A DNA stretch of 64,000 nt, taken from NCBI RefSeq assembly GCF_014699035.1, contig NZ_JACXAA010000001.1, forward strand, positions 1 through 64,000, given 5' to 3'. Below, piece by piece: positions 38,249-48,408 of this stretch. How positions within the stretch are numbered: position 1 is the first letter of the stretch; every line of letters begins with the position of its first letter. A program made the translations under genes and the position numbers. The notes under the pieces were generated by a model that saw only the letters and a program-made list of their open reading frames with translations, was not told where the DNA came from and made no database searches. The DNA is from Spirosoma validum (GTDB taxonomy: Bacteria; Bacteroidota; Bacteroidia; Cytophagales; Spirosomataceae).

Positions 38249-41200
38249 TTAAAAACCTAGTTTGAGATCAAGGCGGAACGTACGAGCCGATGGATACCCG
38301 TACCGGTCCATCCCTTTGGTCGTATTGCTCGAACCGTACGAATTCAGTTCAGGATCGTAGCCCGTGTACTTGGTCAGCACCGCCAGGTTATCGACGCCAA
38401 TGCCAATCCGGGCGTTTTTGATGAACTTGGTGAACTGCGGGATTCTGTAGGTGAGTGCGATGGTTTGAACCCGCAGGAACGACCCATCTTCTACCATGAT
38501 CGAGCTGACACGCTGTGGATTTGAGGCTCCGGCACCCGGATAAATTCCGTTCGGATTCGTGGGCGACCAGCGATCCAGGCGCATGGCCGAAACACCCAAC
38601 CCATCCAATAACCACTGTTGTTTGGCCAGATTGAGTACCGAGTTTCCGTATTCGCCGTACAGGAAAATATGCAGGCTGAACGGTCCATACGTAACATCAT
38701 TGGTCAGTCCGAAATTGAATTTCGGGTTTGGATTCCCCAGAAACACGTCATCGCTTTCCGTGTTATACGTACCGTCGCCGTTCACGTCTTTGTAGCGAAT
38801 GTCGCCGGGTTTGGCCGCTGGCATGGTTCCGACCTGTTTGATTTCTTCCTGCGACTTCCAGATACCCTCATAAATCGAACCATAGAATTCGCCCACCGAA
38901 TGGCCTGGCTCCAGACGGGCCGTGTTCTTATCATGGGGCGTTACGTTCCCACCGCCAACCCAGCCGGTGTATTGATACGGTGCGCCACCGAGCGACAGAA
39001 TCTCGTTGTGGTTAGAGGCAATATTGAAATTGGTCGTCCAGCCGAGCTTACCGGCCAGGTTCGTGCTGTTGATACCGATTTCAATCCCCTGGTTGAGCAT
39101 AGATCCCGTGTTTTTCAGTACGCTGCTGAAACCCGTCTGAGAAGAGATCGGGACATCGAGCAGCAAATCGGTGGTTTTCTTGTAGTAGGCATCGACCGAA
39201 ACGCTGAGCCGGTTTTTGAGTATCGCGAAATCAATACCCAGGTTATACTCCTGCGTTTTTTCCCAGCTCAGATCCGGATTGGGAATGTTATTCGGATAGG
39301 CAATGGGCACCTTTGAGCCGTTAAAGATGTACGAGCTACGGGTACCAAAGGCCGTTCCGAGCAGTGACAGTGACCTATATACGCCGATGGATTCGTTACC
39401 GGTTCGGCCAAAACTGGTCCGTAGTTTTAACTGATCGAAAAAGCCCAGATTGCGGATAAACGGTTCATCGCCCAATTGCCAGGCAAACGCCACCGACGGA
39501 AAAATACCGTATTTGTTGTTAACCCCGAATTTGGAATCGCCGTCAGCGCGGATGGAAGCCGTTAACAAATACTTATCGTTGAACGTGTAATTGACCCGAC
39601 CCAGATACGAGATCAGCGTCCACTCATTCTGATTGCTACCCGGTGTTTGCGGACTGCTGCCTAAGCCCAGGTTATAGTACTGAAATATATCGCTGGGGAA
39701 ACCAAACGAAGACGCATCCATCGTTTCGTTTTTCTCCCGCTGATACGTAAACCCACCCAATACTTTCAGCTTGTGTAGACTATTGATCGTTTTCGTATAG
39801 GTTAGCGTATTGGAGTTGCTGACGTTCAGGTTTCGAATCGAAATCTGACGGGCTTTTCCGCTGGCACCCGCGGCTGCTTCGGAGCCAATGGGGTAGTATT
39901 CGTGATAGCGCCAGTCGCGTATATCGGCCCCGATCCGAATGTCTAAGTCCAGCCCATCCATGATGTTGTAATTCGCGTAAGCCGTCCCAATGAGACGTAA
40001 CGTATTACTTAACTGCTTGTACTGCTCCGTCATAGTGAGCGGGTTTTCCAGGCCACTGCCCAACGGGAAGTTGCGTAAGTTGTTCGGCACTCCAAGACTG
40101 TCACGGGCTGGAATCGTCGGCGGAGCCTGATAAATGGCGTTGATGACGTTCGAAATACCTTCGTAGCCCTTCGTATCGGTTGGAACGGTGTACTGGTCCG
40201 TTACGCTGAAGAGCAGACTTTCGCCAACGCGAAGTCGTTTGCTGATATCGGCATCGAGGTTAATGGTCGTGCCGTAGCGCTTGAAACTGGAGCCCGGCAA
40301 AATACCCTCCTGGTTGGTATAATTGCCCCCAATCAAGTACCGAAGATTCTGTCCACCACCCGAAAACGCCAGTTTATACGCCTGCCGGGGAGCATTCTGA
40401 AACACTTCATTCTGCCAGTTGGTCCCCTGCCCGAAAGCCGCTACCTGCGCATCCGTATAGGTAGGTGGCCGACTGAGCAACGTAGCGCGTTCGTTGGCCT
40501 GCTGCGCCCACTGCTGTGCGCTCAGGAACGGAAGTTTACGACGAGCCTGCTGCACGCCCATTGATACGTCGAAATCGACATTATGCTGATTGGCCTTGCC
40601 GCGCTTGGTGCTGATCAGCACAACGCCGTTGGCCGCTCGTGATCCGTAAATGGCTGTTGCCGAGGCATCTTTAAGAACCTGAACCGACTCAATATCTGAC
40701 GGATCAATCGAATTTAGCGGGTTAGGTGCTCCACCGAACGAACCGGCATCCGTACTCGCGCTTGTTTGCGCCCCACTGCTGATCGGCATGCCATCGATCA
40801 CATAAAGCGGAGAACCACCTGCCGACAGCGACGCCGTTCCCCGAACCTGTACCGCAATCCCACCGCCGGGTGCGTGGGAGTTCGTATGCACCTGAACGCC
40901 AGCGATTTTTCCCTGTAAGGCTTTATCGGGCGTGTTGATCGTTGAGGTTTCAATATCCTTTGCTGATATGGAGCCAACCGCCCCCGTCAAATCTTTCTTT
41001 TGCTGCGTACCATACCCAACCACAACGACTTCCTTCAGCTGTTCAGCGTTGGGCAGCAACTTCACGTCAACGACCGTTTTGTTGCCTACGGCTACTTCGT
41101 GAGCGATGTAGCCCATGAACGAGAAAACAAGCGCAACCGCTCCATCTTTTACCGGTAGCTCATACGTACCATCAGCCCGACTGGCCGTTCCTGTTGTGGT

Positions 41201-41476
41201 GCCTTTTACGACGATACTGACGCCAGGCATGGGCTGGTCATTTTCGTCTGTCACTCGGCCGGTAACGGTTTTTTCAATCTGATTCGATACGTTGCCAGTC
41301 GTTCGTTCTGACCGCTGACCCACCATCGCGGTCTGCTTGCTCGTTGCCGATCTAGTCCATTTAACCGGGACGGCTGCGTAGGTTCCCCCGGCGCCTAGAA
41401 ACAGGAACGCCACGGACTGAAGAGCACATAGGAATCTTGCAAAATCCCTGTGCGGATTTCGGACAGCTTTAATCAT
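38249..41476 (-). CDS. SusC/RagA TonB-linked outer-membrane transporter without STN domain
   Basis: The 1075-aa protein has a signal peptide, a carboxypeptidase-regulatory-like domain (GRVTDENDQPMPGVSIVVKG), the plug (VVVGYGTQQKKDLTGAVGSI; KDASATAIYGSRAANGVV) and a long barrel. Unlike the other two SusC proteins it lacks an STN domain and has no neighbouring fecR or ECF sigma gene, so it should not signal through FecR. Instead its promoter carries an operator shared with the XRE-cupin gene. It heads a SusC-SusD-GH39 operon. Ligand unknown. Confidence 0.95.
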   Translation of the reverse strand: MIKAVRNPHRDFARFLCALQSVAFLFLGAGGTYAAVPVKWTRSATSKQTAMVGQRSERTTGNVSNQIEKTVTGRVTDENDQPMPGVSIVVKGTTTGTASRADGTYELPVKDGAVALVFSFMGYIAHEVAVGNKTVVDVKLLPNAEQLKEVVVVGYGTQQKKDLTGAVGSISAKDIETSTINTPDKALQGKIAGVQVHTNSHAPGGGIAVQVRGTASLSAGGSPLYVIDGMPISSGAQTSASTDAGSFGGAPNPLNSIDPSDIESVQVLKDASATAIYGSRAANGVVLISTKRGKANQHNVDFDVSMGVQQARRKLPFLSAQQWAQQANERATLLSRPPTYTDAQVAAFGQGTNWQNEVFQNAPRQAYKLAFSGGGQNLRYLIGGNYTNQEGILPGSSFKRYGTTINLDADISKRLRVGESLLFSVTDQYTVPTDTKGYEGISNVINAIYQAPPTIPARDSLGVPNNLRNFPLGSGLENPLTMTEQYKQLSNTLRLIGTAYANYNIMDGLDLDIRIGADIRDWRYHEYYPIGSEAAAGASGKARQISIRNLNVSNSNTLTYTKTINSLHKLKVLGGFTYQREKNETMDASSFGFPSDIFQYYNLGLGSSPQTPGSNQNEWTLISYLGRVNYTFNDKYLLTASIRADGDSKFGVNNKYGIFPSVAFAWQLGDEPFIRNLGFFDQLKLRTSFGRTGNESIGVYRSLSLLGTAFGTRSSYIFNGSKVPIAYPNNIPNPDLSWEKTQEYNLGIDFAILKNRLSVSVDAYYKKTTDLLLDVPISSQTGFSSVLKNTGSMLNQGIEIGINSTNLAGKLGWTTNFNIASNHNEILSLGGAPYQYTGWVGGGNVTPHDKNTARLEPGHSVGEFYGSIYEGIWKSQEEIKQVGTMPAAKPGDIRYKDVNGDGTYNTESDDVFLGNPNPKFNFGLTNDVTYGPFSLHIFLYGEYGNSVLNLAKQQWLLDGLGVSAMRLDRWSPTNPNGIYPGAGASNPQRVSSIMVEDGSFLRVQTIALTYRIPQFTKFIKNARIGIGVDNLAVLTKYTGYDPELNSYGSSNTTKGMDRYGYPSARTFRLDLKLGF

Positions 41477-41560
41477 GGTATGCTAGGTTTTGGGATTTAG
41501 GGTTTAGGTATTTAGTGAATACCTATAGATTTCAAGTTAAGGATAACAAAGTTTCTATTT

Positions 41561-41577
41561 ATTCAACAATGTTGAAT
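41561..41577 (-). promoter_or_regulatory. Putative operator at the third SusC promoter
   Basis: ATTCAACAATGTTGAAT is palindromic except for its central base. It lies one base downstream of the -7 element and so covers the expected transcription start. It shares TTCAA-N5-TTGAA with the XRE-cupin operator. Confidence 0.65.
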
Positions 41578-41578
41578 G

Positions 41579-41608
41579 CAAAGGTATAAGCCGATTTTAA
41601 GAAGTCAA
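41579..41608 (-). promoter_or_regulatory. Bacteroidota-type promoter of the third SusCD operon
   Basis: On the minus strand, TTG (41606-41608) is followed by exactly 19 bases and TACCTTTG (41579-41586), a full match to TTG-N19-TAnnTTTG. It lies about 100 bases before the SusC ATG, giving a 5' leader that contains the operator. Confidence 0.7.
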
Positions 41609-41939
41609 GTATTTTTGAATATTTTTATTAATAATTATACTTTAGAAGGTATACAGCTTGTCTATCCCCATCGTTAATAGCTTTTTTCTATCTGTTCATC
41701 CGTTTACGCTGGCTGCATACGATCTAAACGTTCGTCCGTTTGAGTGAGGTCAATTGACTGGTTTTGACATAACTACCAGTAGTATACATGATAATATGGT
41801 AGACTTCAGGATCGTCTACTTGGAAGCACATGTCTTCCTCCTTTATCTTCACACCCAGATTCAGACGATTATACCTGTCCTATAGTTTTTTTGATAAATC
41901 TGCCTGACGGGCTAAGATTCGTTCACATCTTCCTCTTAC

Positions 41940-43547
41940 TTGACGTTAAACAAACAGCCGTACATGATTCTTCTTGTTGATGACAGGCCGGAAAATATTC
42001 TTCCTTTAAAAAAGATTCTTGAACTGCATCGTTTTGTGGTCGATACGGCCGAATCCGGTGAAGCGGCTCTTCGTAAAGTCCTCAATTCGGCTTATTCTGT
42101 CATTATTCTGGACGTACAAATGCCGGACATGGACGGCTTTGAAGTGGCCAATGCCATTGCCGGTTTCAGTAAAGCCCGCGATACGTCGATTATCTTCCTG
42201 TCGGCGGTGAATACCGAAAAAAAATTCGTTACAAAAGGCTATACCAGTGGCGGAGTCGACTACCTGACCAAACCCGTCGACCCTGACATTCTGGTGTTGA
42301 AAGTTAAAACGCTTCATCGACTTTATGAGCAACAGCAGGAACTCCGGGCCACACAACATTCACTACGTCAGGAAGTCGAGATTCGTAAACAAGCACAGGA
42401 TGCGCTGGCCAGCCAGGTTGAGCAACTGCAGACTTTGTTAGCTACGCTGCCTCAGATAGCGTTTACCACGACGCCCTCCGGTCAGCTTGAATACGTCAAT
42501 GAACACTGGTATCACTATGCCACTACGTCTACTTCGTTTCCGGAGACTCACCCAACGGACACCCTCTACGAAGCGTGGAAGCAAGCCCTGTCAACCAATA
42601 CAGAATTCACCGGTGAGGCACGTTTAAAAGAGTTGGCGACGGGCGAGTACCGTTACCATCTGCTACGTATTCTACCCCTTCGACAGCAGGATGTGGTAAC
42701 TCGCTGGATTGGTACGTTCACCGACATTCATTCTCAAAAACAAGCTACAGAAGTGCTGGAGCAACAAGTTGAACAAAGGACCCGTGAACTCCTGCTGAAA
42801 AATGAAGAACTAGAGCGGACTAATCACGAATTGCAGCAATTTGCCTGGGTGGTTTCGCACGATTTGAAAGAGCCACTGCGAAAAATTCAGCTGCTTAACG
42901 ATACCGTTAAGGAAAAATACCTCAACGACAACCCGGAAGCTATATCTTACCTGGATCGATCCATTCGGTCGTCGGCGCGGATGTCGGCGCTGATCAAAGA
43001 CCTGCTGACGTATTCACAACTGTCAGTGCCCGAACCGTTTGAAGCTACAGATCTAAATGCCCTGCTGAAAGGTCTGTTGCTTGACTATGACGAATCTTTA
43101 CTCCAGAAAGGGGCCGTTGTGCAGATCGGCGATCTACCCATCATTGATGCCATTGCCACCCGCATCCGTCAGGTATTCCAGAATTTACTTAGCAATGCGC
43201 TCAAGTTTGCCCGGGAGAACGTACCGCCCATTATCAGCATAGAAGCCGAACGTATTGACACAAAGGCGATTGATGCACATCCGTCACCTAACGGCACGTT
43301 CTGTCGAATCGTCGTGCAGGACAATGGCATCGGGTTTGACGAAAAATTCCTGGACCGTATTTTCGTTATTTTTCAACGCCTGCACAACCGTTCCAGCTAC
43401 GAGGGAACCGGTATTGGTCTGGCGATTGCTAAAAAGAATATTGATAAACACTATGGATTGATTTCGGCCCAGAGCCGCCCCGGTAAAGGCGCCCGCTTTA
43501 TTCTTGTTCTGCCGATCAAACAAGTCGATCCACTTTCCGCTATTTAA
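41940..43547 (+). CDS. Response regulator-PAS-histidine kinase hybrid
   Basis: A 535-aa cytoplasmic protein. It has an N-terminal receiver domain with phospho-acceptor Asp58 (ILDVQMPDMDG), a coiled-coil linker, a PAS domain (about 165-270), a second coiled coil, a HisKA domain with His307 in VSHDLKEPLRKI, and a HATPase domain with N, G1 and G2 boxes (NLLSNALKFA, DNGIGFD, GTGIGLAI). The start given is a TTG, because the TLNKQPYMILLVDD context looks like a full receiver N-terminus; the ATG at 41964 is a real alternative. It is followed 24 bases later by the larger hybrid kinase. The signal is unknown. Confidence 0.88.
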   Translation: MTLNKQPYMILLVDDRPENILPLKKILELHRFVVDTAESGEAALRKVLNSAYSVIILDVQMPDMDGFEVANAIAGFSKARDTSIIFLSAVNTEKKFVTKGYTSGGVDYLTKPVDPDILVLKVKTLHRLYEQQQELRATQHSLRQEVEIRKQAQDALASQVEQLQTLLATLPQIAFTTTPSGQLEYVNEHWYHYATTSTSFPETHPTDTLYEAWKQALSTNTEFTGEARLKELATGEYRYHLLRILPLRQQDVVTRWIGTFTDIHSQKQATEVLEQQVEQRTRELLLKNEELERTNHELQQFAWVVSHDLKEPLRKIQLLNDTVKEKYLNDNPEAISYLDRSIRSSARMSALIKDLLTYSQLSVPEPFEATDLNALLKGLLLDYDESLLQKGAVVQIGDLPIIDAIATRIRQVFQNLLSNALKFARENVPPIISIEAERIDTKAIDAHPSPNGTFCRIVVQDNGIGFDEKFLDRIFVIFQRLHNRSSYEGTGIGLAIAKKNIDKHYGLISAQSRPGKGARFILVLPIKQVDPLSAI

Positions 43548-43571
43548 CGAACGATTTTTACGCCGTTACAC

Positions 43572-46500
43572 ATGCCCCATACGTATACGTCGAATTCGGT
43601 TATCCGACAACTGCAACTGGTCTTTACGCTCTCAACCCTTCTCCTGCTGATCAGCCTGGCGGCTTCGTTTTATAGTATTCAGAAGCTGATTCAGAATTCG
43701 CAACTGGTCAACCACACCAATCAGGTATTGATTGAAGCAGAGAACATTATTTCTTCCATGAAAGATGCGGAAACAGGGCAGCGCGGCTACCTCGTTACGC
43801 TTGATCCACTTTTTTTACAACCCTACAACGGGAGTCGCGAAAAAATAGAGGCCAGTTATGATCACCTTGAGGAACTGATAACCGATAATCCAGCTCAGGA
43901 AAAGAAGCTTTCGCGGGCGAAAACATTGTACGAAGCTAAGTTCACGCAGATGCAGCGCGTGATCAATCTGGTTAGAAGTAATCGCACGTTTGTCCGCGAT
44001 ACGATTGAGCGGCACCGGGAAATGGTACGTGGCAAACAGATCATGGACGAACTTCGGGTGGTCATCAACAACCTGAAAACGGAAGAATCCACCCTATTAC
44101 AGAATCGAATCCAACAGCAGCAGATTTACATTACGGCCACTCCTTTTTTACTGGTGGTTGCCGCGATTATTTCCATGCTGATCACGGGCTTTACCTACCT
44201 GCGGATTAAAAAAGATCTGGACGATCGGTTAACCCGGCAAAAAGAGGCTGAGGAAAAATACATTGAAACTGCCCGGCGGATTGCCGTCATGGAAGACATC
44301 ACGCAGGAAATCGCCGACGGTGACTATTCGATACGTAGTGCCGATACGCAGGACGATGAACTGGGCCGCATTTCAAAGGCGCTCAATCAGATGGTGGCCT
44401 CGCTGGAGCAAACGTTCTCTGATCTACAAACCAGAAATTGGTTGCAAACCGGTGCGGTTACGATTGCCGACGCGATGCGGGGGGAACGGGATATAAAGCA
44501 ACTGGCCAACCGGATGATCGATACGGTTGCGGAATACGTAACGGCGCCGTTGGGAACGTCTTATCTACTTGAACAGGAAATAGGTTACAAACTATCGGGC
44601 AGTTATGCAGCCCAGCAACCTCCTGTGGTTGTCCGGCCGGGCGAGGGTTTGATCGGACAGGCCATTGACCAAAAGAAAACCATTGTTGTTCACGATTTAC
44701 CACCCAACTACAGTCGAATTACGTCATCACTGGGAGACGCGCAGCCCACGTCGTTGCTGATCGCGCCCCTGGTTTACCGGGATACCTGCCTGGGGGCCAT
44801 TGAATTAGGCTTTCTGCGTAAACCCGATCCGCTGACTATCGACTTCGTAAATCAAAACCTGGAGACCATGGCAATGGCGATCAACTCCGTCATGGATTAT
44901 GGTAAACTGCAAAACTTCCTGGAAGAAACGCAGGCACAGTCGGAAGAATTACAGGCGCAGCACAACGAACTGGAAAACCTGAACGCTGAACTGGAGATGC
45001 AGGCTCAGAAACTTCAGGCATCGGAAGAAGAGCTACGTGTGCAGCAGGAAGAATTGCAACAGACCAACGCCGAACTCGAAGAACGGGGCTTGTTGCTAGA
45101 AGAACGGAACGGTGAAATTCAGAAGAAAGCCGATGAACTGGAGCTGGCCACCCGGTATAAATCGGAGTTTCTGGCCAACATGTCGCACGAACTCCGGACC
45201 CCACTCAACTCGATTCTTTTGTTGAGCCGCCTGCTGGCCGAAAATTCAGACAGTAACCTCACCGGCGACCAGGTCGATTACGCTAAAGTGATTCAATCGT
45301 CGGGGAATGGGTTGCTAGGATTGATTGACGAAATCCTCGATCTGTCCAGGATTGAAGCGGGGCAAATGACTTTAGAGTATCAGGCTGTAGCCCTCTCCAA
45401 TGTGACCGATGAGCTACAGGCTCTGTTCAGTCTGCTGGCGGCCGATAAAGGGCTAAAGTTTGCCATTACCGTTGAGCCGGAAGTGCCCTCTCTGCTTGAA
45501 ACTGACCAGATGCGGCTCGGGCAAATTCTTAAAAATCTGCTCTCGAATGCGCTCAAGTTCACCGCCAGGGGAAGCGTCACGCTGACGATCAAAAAGCACG
45601 CAAATCGAGCGAATACCCTTTGCTTTATCGTGCAGGATACCGGAATTGGGATTCCGACCGAAAAACAGCCGCTCATCTTCGAAGCGTTTCAGCAGGCAGA
45701 TGGCTCTACCAAACGCAAATATGGCGGTACCGGTTTAGGGCTGTCCATCAGCCGCGAACTGGCGAAATTACTCGGTGGTGAGATAACGCTACGTAGTGAA
45801 GTTGATCAGGGCAGCGAATTTACGCTGCTTCTCCCGATGACGGCTGTTCATCAGCCGCTTTTACCAGAACCCAAACCCAGCCTGCCCGTAGTAGCGCAGG
45901 CAGTGGTCCCTAAACCTGATGTAGCCAATAAATACATCAGCACCGTCATTCCGGAAGCGATTCCCGACGACCGTAACGATATTACAGAGCGGGATAAGAC
46001 CATTCTGATTGTGGAAGATGATCCGGGCTTCGCGAAATCGCTGCTGGAGTATGCCCGTAAAAAAGGCTACAAGGGCATTGTGGCCGTCCGGGGTGACGAA
46101 GGTCTGCAACTGGCTGCTGCGTTTAAACCGCTCGGTATTCTGCTGGACATTCAATTGCCCGTTATGAGCGGCTGGGAGGTCATGGATGCGCTGAAAGCCA
46201 ATCCACAAACCCGCCCGATTCCAGTACACATCATGTCGTCGCATAAGCTCAAAAACGAGAGTCTGTTGAAAGGCGCCATTGATTTTGTGGATAAACCGAT
46301 GGCATTTGAGCAAATGCAGGAGGTATTCAAAAAGATTGAGTACGTACTGAACCGCGATCCGAAGAAAGTGCTCATCATTGAAGACAATCCCAAACATGCC
46401 CGGGCGCTGGCTTACTTCCTGGAAACGTTCAACATTACGTCGGAGCTGAGAAGCAATGTTACTGAAGGAATTGACGCCCTGAAACGGGAGGAAATAGACT

Positions 46501-47174
46501 GTGTCATCCTCGACATGGGTATACCCGATAACAAAGCGTACGAAACCCTCGAAGAAGCGAAGAAAAACCCAGGTCTGGAGAATCTCCCGATCATCATTTT
46601 CACCGGCAAAAGCCTGTCGATGTCGGAGGAGTTGAAAATCAAACAGTACGCCGACTCGATCATTGTAAAAACCGCTCACTCCTACCAGCGGATGCTGGAT
46701 GAGGTGTCGCTCTTTCTGCATCTGGTCGAAGAAAACAAACAGGCCGATAGCAAGACTGGTGGATCGAAAGCAATACGCGGTTTAAGCCAGGTCCTAAATG
46801 GAAAAACCGTGCTGGTAGCCGACGATGACGTACGGAACATTTTCTCCCTGTCGAAATCGCTGGAGCAATATAATATGAGCGTAATTGCAGCACTGGATGG
46901 GAAAGAAGCCCTGCAAAAACTCCAGGAAAATCCGGGCGTGGATATCGTTCTGCTGGACATGATGATGCCCCAGATGGACGGTTACGAAACGGCCCGCAAA
47001 ATTCGGGAACACTACCAGTGGCGTAATCTGCCCGTTATTGCGGTGACGGCCAAAGCCATGACCGGCGATCGCGAAAAATGCATCCAGGCGGGGGCGTCTG
47101 ATTACATTACCAAACCCGTTGACATTGACCAGCTGGTATCGCTGCTACGGGTTTGGCTATACGATCAACCCTAG
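43572..47174 (+). CDS. CHASE3-HAMP-GAF hybrid histidine kinase with three receivers
   Basis: This 1200-aa protein has two transmembrane segments enclosing a CHASE3 sensor (EIISSMKDAETGQRGYL-type), then HAMP, GAF (about 290-440), a long coiled coil, HisKA with His539 (SHELRTPLNSI), HATPase (DTGIGIP, YGGTGLGLSI), and three receiver domains with Asp859, Asp981 and Asp1129. The middle receiver (DMGIPDNKAY) departs from the usual pattern and may be degenerate. Such complex kinases are common in Cytophagales and integrate several inputs. It is followed by a stand-alone response regulator, CheR and CheB. Confidence 0.92.
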   Translation: MPHTYTSNSVIRQLQLVFTLSTLLLLISLAASFYSIQKLIQNSQLVNHTNQVLIEAENIISSMKDAETGQRGYLVTLDPLFLQPYNGSREKIEASYDHLEELITDNPAQEKKLSRAKTLYEAKFTQMQRVINLVRSNRTFVRDTIERHREMVRGKQIMDELRVVINNLKTEESTLLQNRIQQQQIYITATPFLLVVAAIISMLITGFTYLRIKKDLDDRLTRQKEAEEKYIETARRIAVMEDITQEIADGDYSIRSADTQDDELGRISKALNQMVASLEQTFSDLQTRNWLQTGAVTIADAMRGERDIKQLANRMIDTVAEYVTAPLGTSYLLEQEIGYKLSGSYAAQQPPVVVRPGEGLIGQAIDQKKTIVVHDLPPNYSRITSSLGDAQPTSLLIAPLVYRDTCLGAIELGFLRKPDPLTIDFVNQNLETMAMAINSVMDYGKLQNFLEETQAQSEELQAQHNELENLNAELEMQAQKLQASEEELRVQQEELQQTNAELEERGLLLEERNGEIQKKADELELATRYKSEFLANMSHELRTPLNSILLLSRLLAENSDSNLTGDQVDYAKVIQSSGNGLLGLIDEILDLSRIEAGQMTLEYQAVALSNVTDELQALFSLLAADKGLKFAITVEPEVPSLLETDQMRLGQILKNLLSNALKFTARGSVTLTIKKHANRANTLCFIVQDTGIGIPTEKQPLIFEAFQQADGSTKRKYGGTGLGLSISRELAKLLGGEITLRSEVDQGSEFTLLLPMTAVHQPLLPEPKPSLPVVAQAVVPKPDVANKYISTVIPEAIPDDRNDITERDKTILIVEDDPGFAKSLLEYARKKGYKGIVAVRGDEGLQLAAAFKPLGILLDIQLPVMSGWEVMDALKANPQTRPIPVHIMSSHKLKNESLLKGAIDFVDKPMAFEQMQEVFKKIEYVLNRDPKKVLIIEDNPKHARALAYFLETFNITSELRSNVTEGIDALKREEIDCVILDMGIPDNKAYETLEEAKKNPGLENLPIIIFTGKSLSMSEELKIKQYADSIIVKTAHSYQRMLDEVSLFLHLVEENKQADSKTGGSKAIRGLSQVLNGKTVLVADDDVRNIFSLSKSLEQYNMSVIAALDGKEALQKLQENPGVDIVLLDMMMPQMDGYETARKIREHYQWRNLPVIAVTAKAMTGDREKCIQAGASDYITKPVDIDQLVSLLRVWLYDQP

Positions 47175-47225
47175 TGTACAGTGGCCTTGCTGTCATTCAA
47201 TCCATAACCTATTTACCTCAACAAA

Positions 47226-47591
47226 ATGCAGAAAAAACGAGTTTTGATTGTCGACGACGACGCCCGAAACATTTTTGCCCTGACCGCTACGTTACGGGCC
47301 AGATCGTTCGAGTGTATAGCCTGCTCAAACGCTCAGGAAGCGCTGGATCTGTTGAAAACGGACTCCGTGATTGATGCTGTGCTACTCGACATGATGATGC
47401 CGGACATGGACGGTTACGAAGCCCTTCCGCAGATGAAGGGCTTAGCGAACCGACGTAATACGCCCATTTTTGCCGTTACAGCGCAGGCTATGGTTGGTGA
47501 TCGCGAAAAATGCCTGCAGGCTGGCGCGACAGACTATGTCGCCAAACCCATCGACGTCGATCGTCTACTTCATTTATTGTCGCGCATTTAA
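47226..47591 (+). CDS. Single-domain response regulator
   Basis: A 121-aa receiver-only protein with Asp55 in LLDMMMPDMDG, the acidic pair in IVDDDARN and the Lys in YVAKPIDVD. It has no output domain and probably takes phosphoryl groups from the preceding hybrid kinase, whose last receiver it closely resembles. It lies 51 bases after that gene and seven bases before cheR-like. Confidence 0.92.
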   Translation: MQKKRVLIVDDDARNIFALTATLRARSFECIACSNAQEALDLLKTDSVIDAVLLDMMMPDMDGYEALPQMKGLANRRNTPIFAVTAQAMVGDREKCLQAGATDYVAKPIDVDRLLHLLSRI

Positions 47592-47598
47592 GGTTGTT

Positions 47599-48408
47599 AT
47601 GATTGAGGAGCAAGAAGTTGACCTGCTGCTAACGGATATACTGGATATTTATGGGTATGATTTTACGCACTATACCCGAGCATCGCTGAAAAGACGGATT
47701 AACCGACTCTGGACACTAGACAAGTTTCCGAGTTTTGCCGAACTACGTTACCGGGTTCGTACGGATGCGGATTACCTGAAACGGTTTATAGAAGAACTCA
47801 CCGTGAACGTAACGGAGATGTTTCGTGACCCGTTATTTTACAAAACACTCCGAACCCAGGTGCTTCCCTCGCTCATGGCGAAACCCTTTATTCGTATCTG
47901 GCACGCGGGCTGTTCAACCGGCGAAGAGGTATTTTCGATGGCCATCATCCTGAAAGAAGCCAATCTGCTGACGAAATCGTTGCTGTATGCAACCGACCTT
48001 AATTCGGAAGTACTGGAAACGGCCCGTAAAGGCATTTTTTCACTGGCTCCAATGAAGCAGTATTCCGAGAATTACATCCTTTCAGGCGGAACTCAGGACT
48101 TTTCGGGCTATTACACGGCTCACTATGGCCGCGTTAAATTCAGCGAAGAATTTGTTCAGAAAATGGTTTTTTCAACCCACAACTTAGTGTCGGATCGATC
48201 GTTCAACGAGTTCGATCTGATTCTTTGCCGCAACGTACTGATCTATTTTGACAAAGCGCTTCAGGAGCGCGTGCTGACCTTGTTCGACGAAAGTCTGGGA
48301 CCGCTCAGCTATCTGGCCCTGGGCGCGAAAGAGACGCTTAAGTTTTCAACGATCCAATCCCGTTACAGAAAGATAGAGAACGAGAAGCTATGGCAGAAAC
48401 TGAAATAA
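47599..48408 (+). CDS. CheR-type glutamate methyltransferase
   Basis: A 269-aa protein with the CheR N-terminal helical domain (YDFTHYTRASLKRRINRLW) and an S-adenosylmethionine-binding domain (IWHAGCSTGEEVFSMA, then DLILCRNVLIYFD). The ATG given is preferred because the extra upstream frame overlaps the response regulator gene. CheR methylates chemoreceptor glutamates, but no chemoreceptor, CheA or CheW gene is nearby, so it may act on the hybrid kinases or another target. Its end overlaps cheB-like by 19 bases. Confidence 0.92.
   Translation: MIEEQEVDLLLTDILDIYGYDFTHYTRASLKRRINRLWTLDKFPSFAELRYRVRTDADYLKRFIEELTVNVTEMFRDPLFYKTLRTQVLPSLMAKPFIRIWHAGCSTGEEVFSMAIILKEANLLTKSLLYATDLNSEVLETARKGIFSLAPMKQYSENYILSGGTQDFSGYYTAHYGRVKFSEEFVQKMVFSTHNLVSDRSFNEFDLILCRNVLIYFDKALQERVLTLFDESLGPLSYLALGAKETLKFSTIQSRYRKIENEKLWQKLK

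Larger units (their letters stand above)
41477..41939. other. Divergent intergenic region
   Basis: 463 bases between the leftward third SusC operon and the rightward kinase genes. It contains the SusC promoter and operator on the left half and an A+T-rich stretch (41610-41650). No gene was found; a promoter for the kinase was not resolved. Confidence 0.6.

Noticed and set aside
38249..41476. FecR-type signalling through the third SusC protein
   Set aside because: No STN domain is visible and no fecR or ECF sigma gene is adjacent.
45861..46721. 286-residue minus-strand open frame within the hybrid kinase gene
   Set aside because: It is antisense to three clear receiver domains and shows no family features; length alone reflects low stop frequency opposite this gene.
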